Positions 1 through 10,329 of a stretch of DNA of 64,000 nt are shown in pieces. Numbering within the stretch: position 1 is the first letter of the stretch; every line of letters begins with the position of its first letter. The DNA comes from Hydractinia symbiolongicarpus (Eukaryota; Cnidaria; Hydrozoa; Anthoathecata; Hydractiniidae). The stretch is taken from assembly GCF_029227915.1 (NCBI RefSeq), contig NC_079889.1, positions 11,222,001-11,286,000 of the forward strand. The letters are read 5' to 3'. Below the pieces are notes generated by a model, which did no database searches, was not told where the DNA came from, and saw only the letters and a program-made list of their open reading frames with translations. A program made the position numbers and the translations under genes.

Positions 1-30
1 GAACTGTTTTGATTTGTTTACTTATTTTAG

Positions 31-747
31 TTCTTATGGATGCAGCAGAACGTTTGAAGCGGTTACGCTCGCTTGTCAATAGTTTACCATCAGCGAATTT
101 AGAAGTTTTCAAAATGTTTATGTGTCATCTAAAACGGTATGTCATTTTTATTGTGTCATCGAAGAGAGTTTGTTTCTCTGTTTCTCGCCTAATACCTTTT
201 TCATAACACTAAGAGAATACCAAAATTTTAACCTCGCTAATAATACGTTTACGACATACATTTACGACGTGCTGATTATTTTCTTTATTTCGTCTTTAGC
301 ATCACTGAATACAAAACGGTGAATAAAATGGATGTGCGTAACTTGCAAACAGTTCTCTATCCAACACTCCTTCGTCCTAATTTTGATTCCTTACAAAACA
401 TGAGTCAAAACATGAACATGGGCTTGTTTATTCAAACATGTATCGAACAATCTGAACACATATTCGAAGTGAGCGAGGAAGATGAGGATACTAATATGAA
501 AGACACTAGTGAACAAATTGATGGAGATAATCAAGATGATGGAGGAGCTTTAGACATAAATACAGACATGTCTGATCTCCTCCCTACTTCTACTTCTCCC
601 GAACTCTCATTCTCTGAAAGTGTGTTAACGGACCCAGGGATGGAGAACTTAATAAATCTTAGACCGCCTGTTGATAATAACTTCGAAAGTAGCATGGAGG
701 TGGAGTCTAAACTTGAGAAAAGAAAATCTGTTGAAACTGCGATTTAA
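31..747 (+). CDS. RhoGAP-domain protein, last two coding exons (5' part outside window)
   Basis: Two exons join in frame: 31-136 (acceptor ending at 30, donor GT at 137) and 300-747 (acceptor ending at 299, stop TAA 745-747). A split Arg codon (CG|C) bridges them. The joined protein shows the second half of a RhoGAP domain: a helix with NSLPSANLEVFKMFMCHLKR, then NKMDVRNLQTVLYPTLLRP, the conserved 'NKM..xNL..v..PTL.rP' block that packs against the GTPase. A final helix ending SEHIF follows. After it comes an acidic, Ser/Thr-rich tail of about 85 residues with no recognisable domain. The catalytic arginine lies upstream of the window. RhoGAPs speed GTP hydrolysis by Rho, Rac or Cdc42. The order of residues loosely recalls the ARHGAP21/23 group, but I cannot assign a subfamily. 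The usual V-F-G-P before TL is VLYP here, a divergent core. Confidence 0.85.
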
Positions 748-2757
748 TAGCAGTTGTATGTAGTTGTATTAAATTATTTTCAGTGTGACCATGCATACAC
801 GTAGTGTGACCATAGTATTAACAATAACATATTCCTTCCTTATCTATCTGTTACATATCTCCTGTGGTGAAGAGAAGCCTATATAAAGACCTGACTAACT
901 GCACTCCGTTATTGTGCTGATTTTTAATTTCAGGGTAAAAAGGAGGGAATAGGTCATTATTTTTCTTCTTGTTTTCCTCAGGATATAGTAAGACTTCTCA
1001 TTGTGATTAAGGCTTCGTGTCCTTTTACCAGATATACTAAAGTTAACTTTACGCTGCATCTACACTTTGAAAACCCTTGTTGACTTCTAATTCGCACGTG
1101 ATCAGATTTTCCATTAAAAGATGCAAAGTTAAGCTACCGTACAATCCAATGTTAAGGATCTGTTGTAAGTTTAAATACTAAAAATACCGAATACTTCTTG
1201 ACAAATTAGATATTCCCTTGGTAGGCTTCAAACTTCTAGTTGCACGTTGCGAAACCATTTTTCATCGAATGCATGGTTTTAGTTTATTTTTATACAATAA
1301 AATATTTTTTTGGTTCAAATCTATTTGTATTCCGCTTGTAATTTATTTGTCAATGTTCTTTTTATTTGTCAATGTTCTTTTTATTTGACCTTACTTTATT
1401 AATTTTATTTTTTGCTGACAGTCAGCATAAATTACTATCTACTCTTTCTTGATGTATATCTCACGATGCACTTTTTTCGCATCTTCTGAAGTTTTAGATT
1501 TTAACGTTTTACTCTTTTTTGAGAATTGTTGCATGTGGAGGAGAGCATGCTCTCCATTGTGATATAAATATGTATGACGTCATGCCATGCCAGCAGTTCT
1601 TAAAACACTTTTTTTTAACCCAAACTTATTTTCATTCTTGTAACTTGTTTGCTTCAGTTGTTTTCACACCATACTCTATTGTTAACGGTCGTTTAATCAA
1701 GAAAAATTTGATTTAAATTTCAATGTATGACTTTTAACAGGGTTTCCAGGGCTCAAAATAAACGAATTATAACATTGTAGTCAGATTTTATGTTATTGAA
1801 CTCACCAAGGTTGTCTCAACTCTTTACTGCAACTAAGTGACAAACTTTTAAGAGTGACAAGAAGTTTTTCAACGAATATTTTTAACACACCAAGGTTTTT
1901 GTCTGCGTTAAGATGTTGACTTAAAGTCATAGTCTAGAGTCCCGTCAGATTTTTTTAACGTCTTGCGAATATAACTGAAAAAGCGTAAACAAATGATTTT
2001 TAAATAAAGACAAAATTTGTTGAAGATTTTTCAGGGCATTTTGTTTTAAATTTTCTGAATGGTTGGAAATCTAGTATTTTTAAGTTTGTTTTGGTAAAGA
2101 AGGTTTAAAATTTATTTTCCTGTAAAATCTGGCAACCCTGTTTGTGCTTTTATAATATGACTTTTAAGCGTTATTAACATTAAAGTATGGTTTATAAATT
2201 GACATTTGTAAAGGATTCCTCAAAATACATTGATTAAATTACCGAACCATCTTTAAGTCAGTCGGGATACTTGTATTATTCATATGTCGTACAGGACGAT
2301 TTTCTTTTTTTTTAACTGTTACAAGTAAAAGCAGCCATTTTGATTATTTTAAACTGTCACAAATATCAAATCAATATAATTTTATTTGTTTATTTATTTG
2401 TTCAACGCAGATGCAACTTTTTTACCAGTCTCTCTCAACGCTGTGTGGTTTTTACTTTTAGCGAAGTGGTTGATTTACGCAAAGTTAAAATCTCAATGAC
2501 GCGCTTTACGTTAGTACAGGGTGACCATAATTGAATTTGAATCGTTTTTTTCCTGTTTTGTTTTAGCCGTCAGAGGACCTTTTAAGATATTTTTTTTTAA
2601 TGAAATTTATGTTTTCGTCGAACTAAATTATTTTTGTGAAAAGGCTAAATAACACTAGCTAAAATTTTTTTTCACCAAAAGTGTCCATTCTGTAGCACGT
2701 TCCGAGATCTCGTAAAAGTTTTTATGTTGTTAAACATTGCTTATTCTTGTCTTCTAG
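748..2757. other. 3' UTR/intergenic stretch between RhoGAP gene and acyltransferase
   Basis: No convincing coding exon is seen. It holds the RhoGAP 3' UTR, a 20-bp direct duplication around 1351-1388 (two copies of a TTTGTCAATGTTC-type unit) and T-rich sequence leading to the acceptor at 2756-2757. A promoter or 5' non-coding exon of the acyltransferase may lie here but is not identifiable by eye. Confidence 0.4.
1296..1301 (+). promoter_or_regulatory. polyadenylation signal AATAAA for the RhoGAP gene
   Basis: AATAAA lies 549 bases after the RhoGAP stop codon, followed by a T-rich stretch. It is the first canonical hexamer seen downstream. Position and motif are the only evidence. Confidence 0.4.
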
Positions 2758-5700
2758 ATTCTATACACCTGTATTGAGAATGACTTTGATTAGATTTGCA
2801 CCGCTATCCATGCCTTTCCCACGAAGATTACAAACATTGGCTGTTTTAACTGTCAGCATTTTGGGGGGTCTCGGTCCATTACTTGGTACAGCGACTTTTT
2901 TGGTGATGCTGTTTACACCGCTATCAATTATTTCTATACTCTACGTTGGAGTGTTGTTTTTGTGGGATTTCGATAAACCCTCCAGAGGGGGTCGATGTTT
3001 TACTTTAATGAGACGGCTACCAATTTGGAAATATTTTTGCGACTATTTTCCGATCACGCTTATAAAAACACAGGATTTAAAAACAAATGAAAATTACATT
3101 TTTGGCTACCACCCACATGGCGTTATAAGCAGTGGGGCGCTTGGTAGTTTCGCCACTGAAGGGGCGCATTTTTCCAAATTATTTCCAGGCATTACTCCAC
3201 ATCTGCTGACATTAAAATGTAAGTATATTGTAACCATGTAGTAAGGTTAGAAGAGAAAACACATAATCCTGTATATAACAGAAATGCATTTTGTATTGCT
3301 GTATACAGGTTTGGCTGTTTCATCAATTAGGTGTGCCCTTCGGAACACTGCGTAAAATACTTCTTGGTAGACTATTTTTTTTAACTCATTTGCTTAAATG
3401 AAAAAAGGTGGTCAATATGTAGTTCTCATGACCTCGTTTTAGAGTATCGCGAAAGACCACCAACCTCATTTTAATGGAAATATAGTATTTCAAAACCACG
3501 TGTTATCAAAACACTGCTGAAGCTTCATAATTTTTACCTAAAATATATATATAAAATTATTTTTATGGTAGACGATTTCTATTTATAGTTAACTTTCGAT
3601 GGCCGTTTCATCGCGACTACTTGATGTCGTTGGGATTGTGTGATGTATCAAAGGAAAGCATCACATATATATGCACAAAGAAAGGTGCAGGGAACGCAGC
3701 TGTCGTGGTGATTGGGGGTGCAGCCGAGTCGCTGGAAGCCTACCCAGGGGCTGCTACGTTGACGTTGAAAAATCGGAAGGGTTTTGTTAAAATGGCGCTG
3801 AAGACAGGGTGAGGTTTCTTTACATTTTTCTTTTTTTATGGTTTTGTTTTTCAATTTAAAACTCCAGTGTACAATTTCAATGTTGTTTTTTTCGTTTCAA
3901 CACGAATATTCCTAACTTTTACACAAAAATTATCACGGTTAAGATTGAAAGAGAATGCAAACGGGTGCGTAAAAATTTCACCTAAGGCGCTGTTGTTTAA
4001 CCAGCCTAATTTAACTGACAGACAGACAACTAGATTAGGTGGGGAAAAATACTTCAAATAAAACCGGACAAAAGACACTTTACATCAATGATAGGATACA
4101 AGTTAACAAAGAATGATATTCCACTTAGTCTGCAAGCAAAATTTGAAGATGATCATATTCTTCGGATATTCTTAATTTTTTATAGGGTATATTGTTGAGT
4201 GTTAAACAAGGTTATCAAGTTTAATTTATTTGATACTGAAGAATTGTTTACGATACATTCCCGTCACAAAATGGAGAATTTTACAACCAAACCTTTTATT
4301 AAATGAAAACAGTGTCGATTTTTTTGTTTGAGAAATCTTTCCCCAATACCATTAATTTTTTTTTGCTTCAAAAACGTATAAATAAAAAAAGGACTTAGAA
4401 TCAACTTTTAATTCTCTCCTTACCCCTACGATAGCTGATCCTAATTTTCTTTGTAAGCAACCAAACGGAGATACCATTCTTTTTGCTTTGCATAATGTAA
4501 TTCTATTCTTAGAGCTCATCTCGTCCCTGTATACGCGTTTGGGGAGAACGATTTGTTGAACCAAGCCAAATACCCGATGCTTCGCAAATTTCAAGAGATG
4601 TTTCGCAAATGGAGCGGGATTGCACCTGTTATGTTTTACGGGAGAGGAATATTTCAATATAGCTTCGGTTTGATGCCTTTCCGCGTTCCGGTTTCTATCG
4701 TGGGTAAGAATTTCCTTCTTCTTTTTTTTTTGGAATACTAGTTGGATACTAATACTTAAAATTTTAGTGACAATTTTTGAAAATCGCGCCATTTGCGAAA
4801 TTTTTGATATTTCGCGAGACGCGAGAATATATTTTCGCGAATCAATTAAAATCTAATATTTTGCGCAAGTTTATTTTGGCGAATACGTTCTTCCCGTAGC
4901 TCATTAAGAAAATATTGAAATTTTTAAATGTTAACATATCCAGGTTTCTTTTTTAGAAAAAAAACATGCGTTTGTAACGACCATGGTGTATAGCTGAAAC
5001 TTTTTCACGACTTTAATTTCTCAAATTTTCTGACATCAAAGTATGTTTCTTTTCATCAAAGTATGTTTCTTTTCTTCAAGGCTATGTTATGGGTCAAACG
5101 TTTTTTTCAATGTGCCCTGCTAAAGACTTTTATATTTGCTTACCGTTTCCAAAATTAGAATAATACACTGTCACTAGAGACACAGAATGTGAGCAGTTGT
5201 TACGTTCAGAACTTCGAAGGTTGTTGGTTAGTACACAAATTTTAACATACACTAAGAACCTTGGATTTTAGATAAATTATTAAAAAATTATCTAAAATTA
5301 TCTAAATTATTAAAAAAAATAATGCAAAATAAATATTGAAAAAAAATGCTGAAAATTTTGTCATAAATAATTTCTCAACACTTTTGGCATGGATTAAATG
5401 AGTTTCTACAATTTTGTTGATTGAAGAAAAGTTTTTTTCAGAAAGTTTTGTAAATCTCTTGTTTTAATAGTATATTTCTCTATTTTTTCATGACAAATTT
5501 CAGTGAGATATTTAATAGCTAAGTAACTTGGTGACACTTTCCTTATTTTATGTAAGATTTTTGATGTGTAAAAATGAAACAGAAACTATGGGAAGTCACA
5601 AGATTCTCCAGTAAATGAGCCTACATTTAATCGAGGACACACTAGACACCCTCAAAAGTCAGACTGGGTGTGACTAAGAAAGAAAAACAAACGAAATAAG

Positions 5701-6521
5701 AACAATGGCAAGACTAAAATATTTTTATCTTGTTTTTGTGAAAGTAGACAACAAACATTGAGTATTTATCTTAAGGTAGAAATGTTTGCAGAATCTATTG
5801 TCGTATTTTTGAGAAATTACCTAAATTTTGGATGGAAATATTTGAACTCAAATTTTATTAAATGTAAGAACAATTTAGGTTGTCGATGTAACATATATTA
5901 TCATTTTTAGTGGGCGCTCTGATGTAGCATATATGTTATCATTTTTAGTGGGCGCTCCGATGTAGCATATATGTTATCATTTTTAGTGGACGCTCCGATG
6001 TAGCATATATGTTATCATTTTTAGTGGACGCTCCGATGTAGCATATATGTTATCATTTTTAGTGGGCGCTCCGATGTAGCATATATGTTATCATTTTTAG
6101 TGGACGCTCCGATGTAGCATATATGTTATCATTTTTAGTGGGCGCTCCGATGTAACATATATGTTATCATTTTTAGTGGGCGCTCCGATGTAGCATATAT
6201 GTTATCATTTTTAGTGGGCGCTCCGATGTAGCATATATGTTATCATTTTTAGTGGGCGCTCCGATGTAGCATATATGTTATCATTTTTAGTGGGCGCTCC
6301 GATGTAGCATATATGTTATCATTTTTAGTGGACGCTCCGATGTAGCATATATGTTATCATTTTTAGTGGGCGCTCCGATCAAAGTGAAAAAATCAACGAA
6401 TCCGTCTCAAGAAGAAATCGATTCTCTACATGCGGAATACATCGATGAACTGACGAATTTATACAACGAAAATAAAAAAATATACTCTCAAAATCCAGAG
6501 GTGGAATTAAAAATTATTTAA
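2758..6521 (+). CDS. Acyl-CoA:monoacylglycerol/diacylglycerol acyltransferase, DGAT2/MOGAT family
   Basis: Complete 334-aa enzyme. Coding exons are 2780-3218, 3589-3808, 4513-4703 and 6367-6521 (439+220+191+155 = 1005 nt, stop TAA 6519-6521). ATG 2780 gives an N-terminus (RFAPLSMPFPRRLQTLAVL) very like vertebrate MOGAT1/2 and lacks the extra N-terminal extension of DGAT2. The length equals MOGAT2. A hydrophobic hairpin (about residues 20-62) is the ER-membrane anchor. The catalytic HPHG motif is at 111-114, GGAAES at 189-194, RKGFVK at 209-214 and FGENDL at 230-235; all are conserved family blocks. Such enzymes acylate mono- or diacylglycerol in triglyceride synthesis at the ER and lipid droplets. 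Substrate preference cannot be read from sequence. The exon begins at acceptor 2756-2757, so a 5' non-coding exon or spliced leader is expected. The last acceptor is the end copy of a 38-bp tandem array, described separately. Confidence 0.93.
5884..6379 (+). repeat. 38-bp tandem repeat built from the 3' splice site of the acyltransferase's last exon
   Basis: Thirteen TTTTTAG acceptors occur at exact 38-bp spacing, ending at 5910, 5948, 5986 and so on to 6366. Each unit contains the intron 3' end (CATATATGTTATCATTTTTAG) followed by 13 nt identical or nearly identical to the start of the final coding exon (TGGGCGCTCCGAT). Only the last copy runs on into coding sequence (CAAAGTG...); all others run into GTAGCAT. 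Copies differ mainly by TGGGCG versus TGGACG and by GATGTAGC versus GATGTAAC, and the first copy is 2 nt shorter. Using any upstream acceptor would add V-G/D-A-P/L-M and then an in-frame TAG. Confidence 0.93.
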
Positions 6522-7676
6522 AAAAAGAGATTGGCTGTTTCCATGCTTATATTAGTTACTATGGAGATCGTGGATAAATTGGTGTAAATGTATTGAATTC
6601 AAGAGGAGTATGAGGATAACTGATTAGCTGATAAAAGTTGGACTAAACTGATCTACAAGTTGTTAGAACCTGGGTATTTATTTTAAATTTGTTATGAATA
6701 ATAAAAATTCTAAAAAAAGGTGCTGAGCCTATATATAGTTCTCATATGATATCCTTTTTATTTGATATTATTATATATTTTTATATATATTTGTTGATTT
6801 TAATGATTTATTTTTTGTAATTATTTTTATTATGTAGATAATTTTCAACGTAAATAGCTTGTGAATAGAAATACATTTTATGTTCATGATTATATCAAAC
6901 GAACTTTCAAGTGTAGATGAGTTGAGAGGCTGTACCTTGTTTCTTAACTTTAGTTTCACGCGGTGATAAGCGACAGCATGCCTGGGAAATTACATTTCGC
7001 GAGAAATAATTTTCGCGAATAAGGATATTTTTTTCTCCAACACATATTCCACCTTGTTCGTTGTTCCGTGTTCAAAACTCGCGTTTTGTGTCGCGAAACA
7101 GTATTCAAGCTATGCACCAAGCCGCAACGCTTCGCATTCGACGCGTTTTTTGTACATTTCCTGTACTTGCGGAATGTTTCTTTTATTTTTACCTTAATAA
7201 CATGCTTGCTATCAGTCATGCCGTTGTTACGAAGTTGTCATGGTTATCCCTTGTATTATTTTTTTTAGACAAGTTTTAGCAATGACGGTGTGCTTAGTGG
7301 TAGTGCTAATGTAATGGTGGCCATTTTGAAAAGTTGTAGGTCGTTTCTTGACCTTTTTTCTTTCTAAATGCTGTGCATTGTGCTCTTTATATGTTTTGCA
7401 TGTTAGGGTGAAAAAGTTGTCACGCTTTAGCCATGTATAAATCTTAAACAAGAAGCCCGATGGCTTGAAGATTTTCGCCATTAGCATAGATAATAAGTAT
7501 ATAGTCCCAGACTATCCTCAGAGAACAAAAACGCCATGCATGTTGTTTGCAACCAAAGTTTAACAAGTTTAAAACAAAGAGAAAACAATAAAATCAACCC
7601 AGCGTAAATATCTTTCGTTCTGAGGACGAAATTGATATGAATTAGCCCTTCTAAAAGATTTCGGAAAAACATCATG
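6522..7676. other. Intergenic, no gene seen
   Basis: A/T-rich sequence after the acyltransferase 3' end. A patch at about 6985-7030 (TTTCGCGAGA / TTTTCGCGAA) resembles similar CG-containing patches at 4770-4870 and 22150-22190, suggesting a decayed dispersed repeat. No ORF here resembles a known protein. Confidence 0.35.
6700..6705 (+). promoter_or_regulatory. polyadenylation signal AATAAA for the acyltransferase gene
   Basis: AATAAA lies 179 bases after the stop codon, inside an A/T-rich context. Motif and position only. Confidence 0.45.
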
Positions 7677-7992
7677 TTAGAGAAGTCTAAGCCTGACTGC
7701 GTCATTATCACTGGAATATACATTTTTGACGAGTGTATCGACTTCAAAGGTGTTGAGGACATTCTCATGGACATAAATGTGGTCAATGAGTGAACCGGAT
7801 ATATGAGTTGGAGAGGTTATAACTTGTTTATATTCATTGAGAAAATCAAGGAAATAGTTTTTGTCACTAAATGCATTTACATTAAAATCTCCGAGTATAA
7901 CATCAACGATTTCGTTTCCCAAAAAATGTTGAATAAGGTATAACGACTCATCTCGATTAAGAGATTTTTTACGATACAAAAGTAGAAAACTA
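7677..7992 (-). pseudogene. Endonuclease/exonuclease/phosphatase-domain fragment from a transposable element
   Basis: A 100-codon frame reads from about 7979 down to 7677 on the - strand. It shows the end of an EEP (AP-endonuclease-like) fold: DVILGDFNVN (the G-D-F-N metal/phosphate motif), then SPTHISGSLIDHIYV, then VYSSDNDAV. In active family members the last motif is S-D-H; here the catalytic His reads as Asn. EEP domains of this type occur in non-LTR retrotransposons and as an extra domain in some animal Helitrons. No helicase or reverse transcriptase flanks the piece, so the parent class is uncertain. It is an isolated, probably inactive transposon relic between two host genes. Confidence 0.6.
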
Positions 7993-8609
7993 ACAAACTA
8001 ACAACGTTTTCTTCGTCATTTTAAAAAATATTGCACCTGGAATTTTTACAATATTAAACAATTCTCCTATGACGCTTCGTTATTTTATTAAGATGTCACT
8101 TAAAGATCGTTCCCTTCAGTTAAAATTTTATTTGTTTCAATGTTCATAATTTTGTATTTATTGATGTAAAGTTCTTTGTTCTTTCTATTTCTACCTCTAC
8201 CTCCATGTTCTACCAAAAAAGTTCCATAATTTCTCAATTTTGTATGTTATGCACATTTCTGATGACGGTATTAATATATTCATCTCAATTTTTTAAATAT
8301 AGCTAAACGTTTTTTTGTAAAAAAAGGTTATAAGAACGTTAAGACCGAGTAAACGTATTCAGCCAGAATTTCTTTCCTACCAGATAACATTTTGATAATT
8401 ATTATCAAAACAATATGACAACGCAGGTACTTTAAAAAAATGTTTTTGACTATAATATACATAAATGATTTTACAAAAATATATCCTTAACACCATTTAT
8501 CTCTACCAATCCTACCTTTTATTAATTTCTTGTTCACAAATTTTATAATATTTTATTCTTAAATTTTTAAATTAATAATTATACTTTTTATTTATTTTTT
8601 TACTTTTAG
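7993..8609. other. Intergenic, AT-rich, no gene seen
   Basis: Nothing recognisable beyond poly-T/A runs. An acceptor-like polypyrimidine tract ending TTTTAG immediately precedes the ankyrin-like exon at 8610. Confidence 0.3.
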
Positions 8610-9081
8610 ATATGGTGAAAGTTATCCAAAACGTAAATACAATTGAGTTAAAAAGACTTTTCTCAATACATCCAAACATCGTCCATATGAGAGATGGAAA
8701 TGAACGTACACTATTGATATGGACAGCAGAATACACTGACAATTCATCAATAGTGAACATTTTCATCGAATATGGATGTGATGTTTGGGCGATGGATGAA
8801 TACAACTCAAACGCAGCATTGTATAATCGTCACAAAATATTAGACACGTTATGTCGTCATGATGTAACAAACATCAACCGTGAAGATGTTGACAACTGGA
8901 CAATCATTACATCATGCTGCATATCGTGGTCACATCTCATGTGTTGATGTTTTGTTACGTCATAATAATATTGATGTGGCGGTTAAAATAGATGGGGAGA
9001 AACTGCGTATGATATGGCTGGAAGTTGGGAGAATAAACAAAATGGTGACGAAATAAGAAGGATGATTAAAGATTACGAAAA
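8610..9081 (+). pseudogene. Ankyrin-repeat protein fragment with two frameshifts
   Basis: An exon-like block flanked by TTTTAG at its start and AAAAGTAAGT at its end. Frame one, from ATG 8612, reads an ankyrin-type series (IELKRLFSIHPNIVHMRDGN, then a segment with NSSIVNIFIEYGCDVWAMD). Near 8905 the reading frame is lost; in another frame ankyrin continues as LHHAAYRGHISCVDVLLRHN. A second single-base shift near 8997 is needed to reach a tail ending RRMIKDYEK and a stop next to the donor-like site. Two compensating frames within 120 bp indicate a decayed copy, or assembly indels. No companion exons were found on either side, so it is probably a duplicated exon or orphan gene fragment. Ankyrin repeats mediate protein-protein contacts; no specific role can be given. 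Confidence 0.6.
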
Positions 9082-10329
9082 GTAAGTTTTCGAAAAGTTA
9101 ATATTTATAAATGAATAAATGAATTTAGTTACTAAGTTTAAAAGTTAGAAAGACAAATTATTTTGTGTGTTATTTTTAATTTAATAAACACAAAGATTGA
9201 ATGTAATAAAGCTATTCGAATAATACATCTCGTACCCAGATCGTGTATTTTGAAAATTGTTTTGTTTATTCTTTTGATGTTAAATTTTTACTTTACGGGA
9301 AAACATAGAAAAGATATGAAATATATTTATAAAATATAAAATAAAGATATAATTAAATTTGAATAGCGACACAACTTAGTACCCAGGCGCTTTACATTTT
9401 TGTGCTGTTCCGGCCTAAAGAGAATTAAATTTTTTTTCAAAGCAGAGAGATTATTGAATTGTGAAAAAAGATAATTTTGATATAATTTATCAAATGAAAA
9501 GTTAAAATGTCAGTTAAAATATCTCAAGATTCAATTTGTTTGGAAAACTACAATCTTCAGGTGAGAAACTGTTTGAGGAATACGGTTTTCCAGTAATTTA
9601 ATAGAACGGATGCGAAAACTTCTAAGTTTTGATGGGAGTAAATTTCCGGGTTATAAATGTAAATAAAATGAGTAAATTAAAAATATTGTTTTTTAGATGT
9701 CCAACAAATGTTGAAGTTCGCATTAACTTTTATCTCGTTTTAATAAATACAGTTTTATTTTGTATATATTTGTAGCAATTTTAAAGTTCAATTTGTAAAT
9801 ATATCTTTTAATACGGTGTTTTTAAAAACAATTTTTGTTCGAATTATTTTCGTCGCATTCCATAATGTGATGTTTCTTCAATTTTCATTCACAAAGAGTC
9901 ATAAATCACGTGGTTTGACCACGATCACTGTGTCTCGTTCCCAACTTTCTTAAACTTGTTTTATGAATGTGAAATCTCGCAGATGAATTTATGACTAAAA
10001 CTTGCAATGAAAGCGGAGAATCAAAACTAATTAGCATCCACTGATTAACCTGAAACGTGTGATAGAAAAGAAGTTTGTGGTAGCCATTTGTTGTTTATTT
10101 ATAGTAGGAAAATACAAAATGTCTTCGCGAAAAAACAACGCCTAAGATGGCGATCTTGACATCAATTAAAAGGGTTCCGTTAAATATGCCGCTATATTTT
10201 GTAATAAGTAATATTAAGATTCTGTGATCTACCATTTTGCATCTCTACTATTGGGCCAGTTTTGTCGTAATTTTTAACGGTGGGGGACAGCGCGCAGGTC
10301 CAGTGAGAGACAATGTTAAAAATAACGAT
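9082..10329. other. Intergenic, AT-rich, no gene seen
   Basis: No ORF or motif that I can support. It ends at the poly-T run (about 10334-10352) that marks the 3' poly(A) of the retrotransposon on the opposite strand. Confidence 0.3.

Noticed and set aside
3851-4078. Antisense open frames in the acyltransferase introns (also 4352-4792)
   Set aside because: No protein character. They overlap introns and an established + strand exon.
5884-6379. CRISPR-like array of 38-bp repeats
   Set aside because: The units are directly adjacent with no spacers, and lie in a eukaryotic intron overlapping an exon start.
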